Assembly: GCA_024711125.1 (NCBI GenBank)
Contig: JANJTM010000027.1
Span: forward strand, 1-64,000
DNA: 64,000 nucleotides
Reading direction: 5' to 3'
Source of the DNA: Rhodothermales bacterium
GTDB lineage: Bacteria; Bacteroidota; Rhodothermia; Rhodothermales; UBA10348
Notes under the pieces: model-generated
The model's input: the letters and a program-made list of their open reading frames with translations, nothing else
Told to the model about the DNA's origin: nothing
Databases searched by the model: none
Shown: positions 8,635 to 15,694 of the stretch, piece after piece
How positions within the stretch are numbered: the first letter of the stretch is position 1
How the letters are laid out: every line of letters begins with the position of its first letter
Made by a program: the position numbers and the translations under genes

Positions 8635-8904
8635 ATGGCGAAGAAGAGCTGGATGGCCCGCGAGCGCAAGCGCCGCAAGACGGTGGCCAAGTACGCTGAA
8701 AAGCGGCGCAAGCTGAAGGAATCGGGACAGTGGCAGGCGCTGCAGAAGCTGCCCCGCGACGCGAGCCCCGTCCGCATCAAGAACCGCTGCATGCTCACCG
8801 GGCGCGCCCGGGGTTACATGCGCGCGTTCGGCGTGTGCCGCATCGCGTTTCGCGAAATGGCCCTCGACGGCACGATTCCCGGCGTTCGCAAGTCCAGCTG
8901 GTAG
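8635..8904 (+). CDS. rpsN: 30S ribosomal protein S14, zinc-free form
   Basis: Head protein of the 30S subunit. 89 aa, the longer form, lacking the paired CxxC of the 61 aa zinc-binding form; the only cysteines (near residues 53 and 69) are isolated. The C-terminal GVRKSSW is diagnostic. S4 and L36 in this window are also zinc-free. It is followed by the structured leader of rpsH. Confidence 0.98.
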   Translation: MAKKSWMARERKRRKTVAKYAEKRRKLKESGQWQALQKLPRDASPVRIKNRCMLTGRARGYMRAFGVCRIAFREMALDGTIPGVRKSSW

Positions 8905-8918
8905 TTTTTCCCCTTGAG

Positions 8919-8952
8919 CGGGCAAGCGTCGCTTCGAGCGACGAACTGCCCG
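8919..8952 (+). promoter_or_regulatory. Two-tier hairpin with internal loop ahead of rpsH (candidate S8 site)
   Basis: An outer 6-bp stem (8919-8924 with 8947-8952, CGGGCA/TGCCCG) and an inner 7-bp stem (8927-8933 with 8937-8943, CGTCGCT/AGCGACG) are separated by a small asymmetric internal loop (AG opposite AAC). It ends 16 nt before the S8 gene. S8 is known to bind a helix with an asymmetric internal loop, both in 16S rRNA and in the E. coli spc mRNA leader. That this copy binds S8 is inference from geometry and position. Confidence 0.5.
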
Positions 8953-8968
8953 ACAATCCTCCGAATCC

Positions 8969-9370
8969 ATGAGCGCAATTACCGACCCGGTCGCCGACTA
9001 CCTCACCCGCATTCGGAATGCGGCCAAGTCGAATCATCGGCACGTTGATATCCCTGCTTCCAAGCTGAAGCGGGCCATCACCCAGATCCTCGTCGACAAG
9101 GGCTACGTCGCCCGCTTCGTCAACATCGAGGACGGGAAGCAGGGCTTGATCCGCATCTACCTGAAGACGCTTCCGGGCGGGCGCCCTGTCATCCAGCACC
9201 TGGAGCGCATCTCCAAGCCGGGGCTTCGGCGCTATGTCGGGGCGGGCGAGCTGCCCCGGGTCCGCAACGGACTCGGTATTGCCATTCTCTCCACGTCGCG
9301 CGGTGTCATGACCGACAAGGAAGCCGTCGCGGCCAACATCGGTGGGGAAGTCCTCGCCTACGTCTATTGA
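8969..9370 (+). CDS. rpsH: 30S ribosomal protein S8
   Basis: 16S helix 21-binding protein and, in E. coli, the repressor of the spc operon. 133 aa. The start ITDPVADYLTRIRNA and the end ILSTSRGVMTDKEA are diagnostic. The gap just upstream contains the most elaborate hairpin of the spc part of the cluster, which suggests autoregulation. Confidence 0.99.
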   Translation: MSAITDPVADYLTRIRNAAKSNHRHVDIPASKLKRAITQILVDKGYVARFVNIEDGKQGLIRIYLKTLPGGRPVIQHLERISKPGLRRYVGAGELPRVRNGLGIAILSTSRGVMTDKEAVAANIGGEVLAYVY

Positions 9371-9421
9371 TCCGGAGCGCGTCCATACGCACTGCCTGAT
9401 CCAACACGAACCAGCAGAACG

Positions 9422-9976
9422 ATGTCTCGAGTAGGCAAACTCCCGATCCCCGTCGGCGACAAGGTCAAGGTCAACGTAGGATCGAACAACCTCGTGACGG
9501 TGCAGGGCCCCAAGGGCCAGCTCTCCCTGCGCGTGGACCCCGACATCAACCTCGAGGTCGAGGGAGGTGTCCTCACGGTCACTCGTCCCACCGACCAGAA
9601 GCGGCACCGTGCGATGCACGGCCTCTACCGGGCGCTCCTGTACAACATGGTCACGGGCGTCTCGGAAGGCTACAAGCGTGAGCTCGAGGTCATCGGCGTC
9701 GGATTCCGCGCCGCTGAAGCCAACGGCGTGCTCGAGCTCGCCCTCGGGTACTCGCATCCGATCTTCTTCGTGCCGCCCAAGGGCGTCACGGTTTCGGTCG
9801 ACACGAAGCGCGGGAAGAACACGTTCATCATCGTCGAGGGGATCGACAAGCATCTTGTCGGACAGACCGCCGCCAAGATCCGCTCCCTGCGTCCGCCGGA
9901 GCCCTACAAGGGCAAGGGCGTGCGGTACACCGACGAGTCCGTCCGCCGCAAGGCCGGAAAGACGGCTGCCCGTTGA
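9422..9976 (+). CDS. rplF: 50S ribosomal protein L6
   Basis: Two-domain 23S rRNA protein near the factor-binding site. 184 aa; MSRVGKLPIPV and the C-terminal PPEPYKGKGVRY motif are complete. A 59-nt gap with overlapping stem possibilities separates it from rplR. Confidence 0.98.
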   Translation: MSRVGKLPIPVGDKVKVNVGSNNLVTVQGPKGQLSLRVDPDINLEVEGGVLTVTRPTDQKRHRAMHGLYRALLYNMVTGVSEGYKRELEVIGVGFRAAEANGVLELALGYSHPIFFVPPKGVTVSVDTKRGKNTFIIVEGIDKHLVGQTAAKIRSLRPPEPYKGKGVRYTDESVRRKAGKTAAR

Positions 9977-9981
9977 CGTTA

Positions 9982-10025
9982 ACCCTTTCACGGAACGCGA
10001 GCCGAAGGGTCGGCAATCTTTCGGC
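9982..10025 (+). promoter_or_regulatory. Overlapping alternative stems ahead of rplR
   Basis: ACCCTT (9982-9987) can pair with AAGGGT (10005-10010), while GCCGAA (10001-10006) can pair with TTCGGC (10020-10025). The two stems share bases 10005-10006, so they compete at that edge. The second ends 10 nt before the rplR ATG. A switch is possible but the overlap is only two bases. Confidence 0.25.
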
Positions 10026-10035
10026 CTGATTCACC

Positions 10036-10389
10036 ATGAGCAACAAGAAGAAAGCAGAACGCAGGCTGCGCACCAAGCGCATCATCCGGAGCAAGATCTC
10101 CGGGTCTGCCGAGCGGCCGCGCCTGTCGGTTTTCCGTTCGAACCTCCACATCTATGCGCAGCTGATCGACGATGCGTCCGGCCACACGCTGGCGTCGGCG
10201 AGCAGCCTCGCGGCCAAGCTGGCCGGCGGCAAGCCGATCGAGCAGAGCCGCAGCGTCGGCAAGATCCTTGCCGAGGCCGCGAAGGAGAAGGGAATCGAGT
10301 CGGTCGTATTCGACCGGAACGGGTACCGGTACCACGGTCGGGTGAAGGCCCTCGCCGAGGGCGCACGCGAAGCGGGTCTCCAGTTCTAG
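10036..10389 (+). CDS. rplR: 50S ribosomal protein L18
   Basis: 5S rRNA-binding protein of the central protuberance. 117 aa; [20 protein letters not shown] and the C-terminal [17 protein letters not shown] are typical. It sits between rplF and rpsE as in most spc operons. Confidence 0.98.
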   Translation: MSNKKKAERRLRTKRIIRSKISGSAERPRLSVFRSNLHIYAQLIDDASGHTLASASSLAAKLAGGKPIEQSRSVGKILAEAAKEKGIESVVFDRNGYRYHGRVKALAEGAREAGLQF

Positions 10390-10422
10390 CAGCCGCCCAT
10401 CGGCACTTCAAAGCACGGTAAC

Positions 10423-10947
10423 ATGGCCAAAGCAAGAAATCGTCAGCAGCGCCCCGAAATGGAGCAGAAGGAGTGGATCGAGCGCCTGGTCTCGGTCAAG
10501 CGGGTCGCCAAGGTGGTCAAGGGCGGTCGTCGCTTCTCCTTCAACGCGGTCGTCGTGGTCGGCGACGGGACCGGTTCCGTCGGGTCCGGTCTCGGGAAGG
10601 CCAACGAAGTGGCCGACGCGATCGCGAAGGGCACCGAGGACGCCAAGAAGAACCTGATCCACGTGCCGATGAAGGCCGGCACGGTTCCGCACGAGGTCGT
10701 GGGTCGTCAGGACGCGGGTCGCGTGCTGCTCAAGCCCGCATCGGCCGGTACCGGTGTCATCGCCGGCGGCGGAGTGCGCGCGGTCCTCGAATGCGCCGGA
10801 TACACCGATATCCTCTCGAAGTCGCTCGGCTCCAGCAATCCGCACAACCAGGTCGCGGCCACCATGGATGCCCTCGCGCGTCTCGAGGACCCGGGTGACG
10901 TCGCCAAGCGCCGCGGTCTGCCGCTGCGCCGCGTATTCCAGGGCTGA
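10423..10947 (+). CDS. rpsE: 30S ribosomal protein S5
   Basis: mRNA-channel protein with an N-terminal dsRBD-like domain ([20 protein letters not shown] near residue 30) and a C-terminal S5 domain (IIGGGG-type [13 protein letters not shown]). 174 aa. It is followed after 25 nt by the short rpmD gene. Confidence 0.98.
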   Translation: MAKARNRQQRPEMEQKEWIERLVSVKRVAKVVKGGRRFSFNAVVVVGDGTGSVGSGLGKANEVADAIAKGTEDAKKNLIHVPMKAGTVPHEVVGRQDAGRVLLKPASAGTGVIAGGGVRAVLECAGYTDILSKSLGSSNPHNQVAATMDALARLEDPGDVAKRRGLPLRRVFQG

Positions 10948-10972
10948 TTCGATCCGTAATTCCAGCAGTCCC

Positions 10973-11155
10973 ATGGCAAAGATCAAGATTACCCAGGTCA
11001 AGAGCGCGATCAAGCGATCGTCCGGCCAGCGGGCCACGCTCGAGGCGCTCGGCCTGCGTCGGCTCAACCAGTCGGTCGTCCACGACGAAACGCCCCAGGT
11101 CAAGGGCATGCTCGAGGTGGTCAAGCACCTCGTCAAGGTGGAAGCCGGCGCCTGA
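10973..11155 (+). CDS. rpmD: 50S ribosomal protein L30
   Basis: 60 aa small-subfamily L30 from the ATG giving MAKIKITQVKSAIKRS. The open frame runs further upstream through rpsE in another frame; the start is fixed by the family N-terminus. LGLRRLNQSVVHDETPQVKG is diagnostic. Confidence 0.97.
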   Translation: MAKIKITQVKSAIKRSSGQRATLEALGLRRLNQSVVHDETPQVKGMLEVVKHLVKVEAGA

Positions 11156-11184
11156 GTCGGTACCTCCGTTCACGCGAGTCCCGG

Positions 11185-11196
11185 CCGACGGGTCGG
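11185..11196 (+). promoter_or_regulatory. Short hairpin before rplO
   Basis: CCGA pairs with TCGG around CGGG, 20 nt before the rplO ATG. Weak on its own. Confidence 0.2.
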
Positions 11197-11216
11197 GGCG
11201 CAAGCCACAACACACG

Positions 11217-11675
11217 ATGGATCTCTCCAATCTGAAGCCCGCCGAGGGCTCCACGAAAAAGTCCAAGCGCGTCGGCCGCGGACAGGGCTCCGGTCGCGGC
11301 AACACGTCGGGACGCGGTAACAAGGGCCAGAAGGCCGAGTCCGGCGCGTCCATCCCGGCGTGGTTCGAAGGCGGCCAGATGCCGCTCCAGCGCCGCCTGC
11401 CGAAGTTCGGTTTCAAGAATCCGTTCCGCGTCGAGTACCGACCGGTCAACGTCGGTCGGTTGCAGCAGCTGGTCGAGGAAGGCCGACTGGCGGTGGGCAA
11501 GGAGGTCAACCCGCAGATCCTTCACGATCTCGGGCTGGTCGGAAAGCACGACCTCGTCAAGATCCTGGGCTCGGGAGATCTGTCGACCTCCCTCAAGGTC
11601 AGCGCACACGCGTTCAGCGCCAGCGCCCGCACGAAGATCGAGCAGGCGGGCGGAACGGCCGCCGACATCGCGTAA
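11217..11675 (+). CDS. rplO: 50S ribosomal protein L15
   Basis: Late-assembly 23S rRNA protein. 152 aa with the glycine- and arginine-rich N-terminal extension (VGRGQGSGRGNTSGRG) that threads into the 50S subunit. It ends 23 nt before secY, the conserved rplO-secY order. Confidence 0.98.
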   Translation: MDLSNLKPAEGSTKKSKRVGRGQGSGRGNTSGRGNKGQKAESGASIPAWFEGGQMPLQRRLPKFGFKNPFRVEYRPVNVGRLQQLVEEGRLAVGKEVNPQILHDLGLVGKHDLVKILGSGDLSTSLKVSAHAFSASARTKIEQAGGTAADIA

Positions 11676-11698
11676 TTCACGTCATTCCCCAAGCCGTC

Positions 11699-13012
11699 AT
11701 GGCCGGTTTTACCGATAGCTTCCGCAACATCTGGAAGATCGAGGAGCTTCGTAAGCGCATCGTGTACACCGTGGGGTTGCTCGTGGTGTACCGTCTCGGC
11801 GCCTACGTGACGCTTCCGGGCGTCGATGCCAGCGTCCTGGCCGACATCAACGCGACGACCGATCCGAACAGCCTTTTCGGCTTCCTGGATCTCTTCGTGG
11901 GCGGTGCGTTCAGCGCCGCCGGCATTTTCGCGTTGGGCATCATGCCGTACATCACGGCCTCCATCATCATCCAGCTCATGGGTGCGGTGGTGCCGTACTT
12001 CCAGAAACTGCAGCGGGAGGGGGACGAGGGACGCCGCAAGATCACCCAGTTGACGCGATACGGGACGATTGGCATCACCGCGCTTCAGGCGGTCGGCTTC
12101 ACGATCCAGCTGCAGTACGGGGCCACCTCCCAGGCCATCGTGATCGGTCCGACCTTCTTCATGATCTCGACCGTCATCGTGCTCACGGCGGGCACGATGT
12201 TCGTGATGTGGCTCGGTGAACGAATCACGGAAAGCGGGATCGGCAACGGCATTTCGCTGATCATCATGATCGGCATCATCGCCTACTTCCCGTCCTCCCT
12301 GTACAACGAGTTCCAGCTGGGTGCGAACATCTTCGTATTCCTGCTCGAGATCGCGGTTTTCGCCCTCGTCACGGCGGGAGTGGTGCTCGTCACCCAGGGA
12401 ATGCGGCGCATCCCGGTCCAGTACGCGAAGCGCGTCGTTGGACGCAAGGTTTACGGGGGTACCACGCAGTACCTGCCGCTGCGCGTGAATGCCGCCGGCG
12501 TCATGCCGATCATCTTCGCGCAGTCGATCATGTTCATCCCGGCTACGATCGCGTCGTTCTTTCCGGACAGCGCGTTCATGCAGCAGTTCGGCCTGTTCTT
12601 CACCGACATCGGCTCCTTCGGGTACAGCGCGATCTTCTTCTTCATCTGTGTCTTCTTCACCTACTTCTATACCGCCATCGCGGTGAATCCGAAGGAGATG
12701 GCCGACACGATGAAGCGCCAGGGCGGCTTCATTCCGGGTATCCGCCCGGGCAAGCAGACGTCGGACTTCATCGACAACATCCTTACCCGCATCACGCTGC
12801 CCGGCTCGATTTTCCTGGGCTTCGTGGCGATCCTGCCGGCGTTTGCCCTCAAGGCGGGTATCACGCAGGGATTCGCGCAGTTCTTCGGTGGAACCAGCCT
12901 GCTGATCCTCGTCGGCGTCACGCTGGACACGCTGAAGCAGATCGAGAGTCACCTCCTCATGCGCCACTACGACGGGTTCATGAAGAGCGGCAAGATCCGC
13001 GGCCGCAGCTGA
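11699..13012 (+). CDS. secY: Preprotein translocase subunit SecY
   Basis: Central channel of the Sec translocon in the inner membrane. 437 aa from the ATG giving MAGFTDSFRNIWKIEELRKR; the frame is open further upstream through rplO, but that part is not SecY-like. About ten hydrophobic segments are visible, beginning with IVYTVGLLVVYRLGAYV and including a plug region near PGVDASVL. The cytosolic loop QYAKRVVGRKVYGG is conserved. map follows after 7 nt. Confidence 0.98.
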   Translation: MAGFTDSFRNIWKIEELRKRIVYTVGLLVVYRLGAYVTLPGVDASVLADINATTDPNSLFGFLDLFVGGAFSAAGIFALGIMPYITASIIIQLMGAVVPYFQKLQREGDEGRRKITQLTRYGTIGITALQAVGFTIQLQYGATSQAIVIGPTFFMISTVIVLTAGTMFVMWLGERITESGIGNGISLIIMIGIIAYFPSSLYNEFQLGANIFVFLLEIAVFALVTAGVVLVTQGMRRIPVQYAKRVVGRKVYGGTTQYLPLRVNAAGVMPIIFAQSIMFIPATIASFFPDSAFMQQFGLFFTDIGSFGYSAIFFFICVFFTYFYTAIAVNPKEMADTMKRQGGFIPGIRPGKQTSDFIDNILTRITLPGSIFLGFVAILPAFALKAGITQGFAQFFGGTSLLILVGVTLDTLKQIESHLLMRHYDGFMKSGKIRGRS

Positions 13013-13019
13013 TCAGGCG

Positions 13020-13829
13020 ATGATTCGCTGGAAGAACGATACGGAGATCGACGCCCTGCGCGCTGCGGCCGACCTGGTGTCCCGCACGCTCGGTGAGGTC
13101 GCGCGTCACGTGCGCCCCGGTGCGACGACGCGCGAACTCGACCGCGTCGCCGAGTCGTTCATCCGGCAGCACGGGGGGCGACCGGCATTCAAGGGGTACG
13201 GGTCGGCACGGAATCCGTTTCCGGCCACGCTCTGCACCTCGGTGAACGACGTGGTCGTTCACGGCATTCCCGGTGACGAGCCGCTGGGCGACGGAGACCT
13301 CGTCTCGGTCGACTGCGGTGTCATCGTGGACGGATTCTTCGGCGACAGCGCGTTTACCTTCGCCGTGGGCGAGATCGACGACGACCGGGCCAGGCTCTGT
13401 CGGGTTACCTACGAGTCACTCCTCCGGGGCATCGAGGCCTGCCGGAGCGGCAATCGTCTCGGCGACATCGGCAGCGCCGTCCAGGAGCACTGCGAACAGG
13501 CCGGCTTCGGTGTCGTGCGGGACCTGGTCGGGCACGGCATCGGCCGCGAGCTGCACGAGGAACCGTCCGTTCCGAATTTCGGACGCAGGGGCCACGGCCG
13601 TCGAATTCGCGAGGGGCTGGCGATCTGCATAGAGCCGATGGTGAACCTGGGAGAACCCGACGTCACCACGGATCGGGACGGATGGACCGTGCGCACCGCC
13701 GGCGGCAGCGTTTCGGCGCACTACGAGCACATGGTCGTACTCGGAACGAACGGGCCGGAGGTGCTGACGACGTTCGGCCACGTCGAGGCCGTACTGGATG
13801 CGCTTCCGTACACGGTTCCTGCCACGTGA
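13020..13829 (+). CDS. map: Type I methionine aminopeptidase
   Basis: Removes the initiator Met from nascent proteins, a step after deformylation by Def (20742-21326). 269 aa. The metal ligands are all present: D98, D109, H172, E205 and E236, plus the substrate-side H81. Placement between secY and rpmJ is common in Bacteroidota. adk is missing from the usual secY-adk-map order, and infA, which often follows map, is also missing. Confidence 0.98.
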   Translation: MIRWKNDTEIDALRAAADLVSRTLGEVARHVRPGATTRELDRVAESFIRQHGGRPAFKGYGSARNPFPATLCTSVNDVVVHGIPGDEPLGDGDLVSVDCGVIVDGFFGDSAFTFAVGEIDDDRARLCRVTYESLLRGIEACRSGNRLGDIGSAVQEHCEQAGFGVVRDLVGHGIGRELHEEPSVPNFGRRGHGRRIREGLAICIEPMVNLGEPDVTTDRDGWTVRTAGGSVSAHYEHMVVLGTNGPEVLTTFGHVEAVLDALPYTVPAT

Positions 13830-13885
13830 ACAAGTTCCTCGCTCAGGCGTAACACCTTTTCTGCACCAAATCCGGGCATTGCGAC

Positions 13886-14002
13886 ATGAAGGTCCGAGCC
13901 AGCGTCAAGAAGCGGAGCGCCGACGACAAGATCGTCCGCCGCAAGGGGCGCGTATACATCATCAACAAGAAGAACCCGAAGCACAAGCAGCGGCAGGGTT
14001 GA
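13886..14002 (+). CDS. rpmJ: 50S ribosomal protein L36, zinc-free form
   Basis: 38 aa protein starting [15 protein letters not shown] and ending NPKHKQRQG, the unmistakable L36 frame. The three cysteines of the zinc ribbon are replaced (RSADD and IINKKNP stand where ICRNC and VICSNP usually stand), so it cannot bind zinc in the usual way. This form is known from Bacteroidota. The gene is short and easily missed. It lies 56 nt after map with no infA between. Confidence 0.97.
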   Translation: MKVRASVKKRSADDKIVRRKGRVYIINKKNPKHKQRQG

Positions 14003-14010
14003 TCGGGCAG

Positions 14011-14045
14011 GCGCCGGTTGCGGCGCACCGAACTCACTCCGTTCG
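14011..14045 (+). promoter_or_regulatory. Tandem hairpins ahead of rpsM
   Basis: Two perfect stems in a row: GCGCCG/CGGCGC with a GTTG loop (14011-14026) and CGAAC/GTTCG with a 7-nt loop (14029-14045). They end 9 nt before the rpsM ATG. In E. coli the alpha operon leader before rpsM folds into an S4-binding pseudoknot; whether this is an equivalent is inference. Confidence 0.4.
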
Positions 14046-14054
14046 AGAAGCGAC

Positions 14055-14435
14055 ATGCCACGAATTGCAGGCGTAGACGTACCCACCCACAAGCGCGGCG
14101 AGATCGCGCTGACGTCCATCTTCGGCATCGGCCGCAGCCGGGCCCAGGAGATCCTGGGCAAGGTGGGGCTCGATCCGGACGCGCATCCGGAGACCTGGAC
14201 CGAGGACCAGACCCGTTCGATCCGGCGGATCATCGAAGAGGAATACCTCGTCGAGGGTCAGCTGCGGACCGAGGTGCAGCTGAACATCAAGCGCCTCATG
14301 GACATCGGGTGCTACCGGGGATTGCGCCACCGGCGCGGCCTGCCCGTCCGTGGCCAGCGCACCCAGACCAACGCGCGTACCCGCAAGGGTCGGCGCAAGA
14401 CGGTCGCCGGCAAGAAGAAGGCTCCTCGCAAGTAA
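14055..14435 (+). CDS. rpsM: 30S ribosomal protein S13
   Basis: Head protein contacting the P-site tRNA and bridging to the 50S. 126 aa: [26 protein letters not shown] at the start, and a C-terminal tail rich in Arg/Lys ([18 protein letters not shown]). First gene of the alpha-operon portion. Confidence 0.99.
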   Translation: MPRIAGVDVPTHKRGEIALTSIFGIGRSRAQEILGKVGLDPDAHPETWTEDQTRSIRRIIEEEYLVEGQLRTEVQLNIKRLMDIGCYRGLRHRRGLPVRGQRTQTNARTRKGRRKTVAGKKKAPRK

Positions 14436-14444
14436 TCCAACTCC

Positions 14445-14463
14445 GGGCCGGCGCATCCGGCCC
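14445..14463 (+). promoter_or_regulatory. Perfect 7-bp hairpin between rpsM and rpsK
   Basis: GGGCCGG pairs with CCGGCCC around CGCAT, 9 nt after the rpsM stop and 20 nt before the rpsK ATG. Confidence 0.4.
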
Positions 14464-14483
14464 TACGTCGCGCATCGATCATC

Positions 14484-14885
14484 ATGGGGAAGAGACAGCG
14501 TACCGGCGGGGCCCGTACCCGCAAGAAGAACGTGGTCGTCGAGTCGAACGGCCAGGCCCACGTCAAGGCCACGTTCAACAACGTCCAGGTCACGGTAACC
14601 GACCAGTACGGCAACACGATTTCGTGGGCCAGCTCCGGCAAGATGGGCTTCAAGGGCAGCCGCAAGAATACGCCCTATGCCGCCCAGGTTGCCGCCACAT
14701 CGGCGGGCAAGGAGGCCTTCGATCTCGGCCTTCGCCGTGTGGAGGTCTTCGTCAAGGGGCCGGGTTCAGGTCGCGAGTCGGCCATCCGGGCCCTCTCGGC
14801 CGTCGGCCTCGAGATCGCGACCATCCGCGACGTTACCCCGATTCCCCATAACGGCTGCCGGCCTCCGAAGCGTCGTCGCGTCTGA
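14484..14885 (+). CDS. rpsK: 30S ribosomal protein S11
   Basis: Platform protein next to the E-site. 133 aa; the C-terminal [19 protein letters not shown] is the family signature. A long 109-nt gap with two strong stems separates it from rpsD. Confidence 0.99.
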   Translation: MGKRQRTGGARTRKKNVVVESNGQAHVKATFNNVQVTVTDQYGNTISWASSGKMGFKGSRKNTPYAAQVAATSAGKEAFDLGLRRVEVFVKGPGSGRESAIRALSAVGLEIATIRDVTPIPHNGCRPPKRRRV

Positions 14886-14935
14886 CGTCGACGCCGGTCT
14901 GCCCCTCCCGGGACAGTCCGAGGTTTAAGCCCGGC

Positions 14936-14980
14936 TACAGGCACGCACGGTGCGTGCCTGTACGTTTGTTGTCACAAACG
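14936..14980 (+). promoter_or_regulatory. Strong tandem hairpins in the rpsK-rpsD gap (candidate S4 leader element)
   Basis: A perfect 13-bp inverted repeat around a single base (14936-14948 with 14950-14962, TACAGGCACGCAC and its complement) directly abuts a perfect 7-bp stem (14963-14969 with 14974-14980, CGTTTGT/ACAAACG, TGTC loop). The second ends 14 nt before the rpsD ATG. There is no T-run after either stem and the operon continues, so a translational control, processing or mRNA-stability role is likelier than termination. Confidence 0.6.
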
Positions 14981-14994
14981 CAATACAACCGACC

Positions 14995-15597
14995 ATGGCC
15001 CGATACCGCGGCCCCAAGCAGAAGATCGCGAGGCGGTTCAAGGAACCGATCTTCGGCCCGAGCAAGGCGCTCGAGCGCAAGCCTCATCCCCCGGGACAGC
15101 ACGGCCGCTCGCGGCGTGCCAAGGAGAGTGAATACTCCGTCCAGCTCAAGGAAAAGCAGAAGGCCAAGTACACGTACGGCCTGCTCGAGCGTCAATTCCG
15201 CAACCTTTTCGAGAAGGCTGCGCGGAAGAAGGGCGTCACGGGCGAGAACCTGCTGAAGTTCCTCGAGGCCCGGCTCGACAACACGGTGTTCCGCCTCGGG
15301 TTCGCCCGCACGCGGCGCCAGGCGCGTCAGCTCGTCACGCACGGGCACATCACGGTCAACGGACAGGTCGTCGACATCCCGTCGGCGCAGCTGCGTTCGG
15401 GCGACATCATCGCGATGCGTCCGGCGAGCCGCAACCTGTTCGTTGCGCAGGATTCGGTGAAGCGCACCCGGCGTGCCTTCCCGTGGCTCGAGGTCGACCG
15501 TACCCTCATGCAGGGCAAGTTCCTGGACTACCCGAACCGCGAGGATATTCCCGAGAATATCCGCGAGCAGCTCATCGTCGAGTTGTACTCGAAGTAG
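14995..15597 (+). CDS. rpsD: 30S ribosomal protein S4, zinc-free form
   Basis: Primary 16S rRNA-binding assembly protein; in E. coli it also represses the alpha operon. 200 aa from the ATG giving [15 protein letters not shown]; an upstream in-frame GTG at 14950 lies in the hairpin and is rejected. No cysteines occur, so the N-terminal zinc site of many S4 proteins is absent. The S4 RNA-binding domain runs about 93-155 ([19 protein letters not shown]). Confidence 0.98.
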   Translation: MARYRGPKQKIARRFKEPIFGPSKALERKPHPPGQHGRSRRAKESEYSVQLKEKQKAKYTYGLLERQFRNLFEKAARKKGVTGENLLKFLEARLDNTVFRLGFARTRRQARQLVTHGHITVNGQVVDIPSAQLRSGDIIAMRPASRNLFVAQDSVKRTRRAFPWLEVDRTLMQGKFLDYPNREDIPENIREQLIVELYSK

Positions 15598-15635
15598 TCC
15601 TGCCGGAGTCCGAGATCCGGGTCCGGGCGAACGTC

Positions 15636-15650
15636 GCCGCCCTGGGCGGC
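15636..15650 (+). promoter_or_regulatory. Hairpin between rpsD and rpoA
   Basis: GCCGCCC and GGGCGGC form a perfect inverted repeat around one T, 44 nt before the rpoA ATG. Folded realistically it is a 6-bp stem with a 3-nt loop. Confidence 0.35.
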
Positions 15651-15694
15651 CCGACGCCACCCGCATCCTCCACGAACGAATCTTACGAGCTGAC

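Noticed and set aside
11522-12967. A 481-codon frame antisense to secY
   Set aside because: Its Asp/Glu/His/Arg-rich translation is typical of the reverse complement of a membrane protein gene; it has no recognisable motif.
14936-14962. The 13-bp inverted repeat as an intrinsic terminator
   Set aside because: It is followed by CGTTTGTTGT rather than a T-run, and rpsD, rpoA and rplQ follow in the same unit.
14950-14994. GTG start adding 15 residues to S4
   Set aside because: The GTG lies inside the 13-bp inverted repeat and the added residues are not S4-like; the ATG at 14995 gives the family N-terminus.
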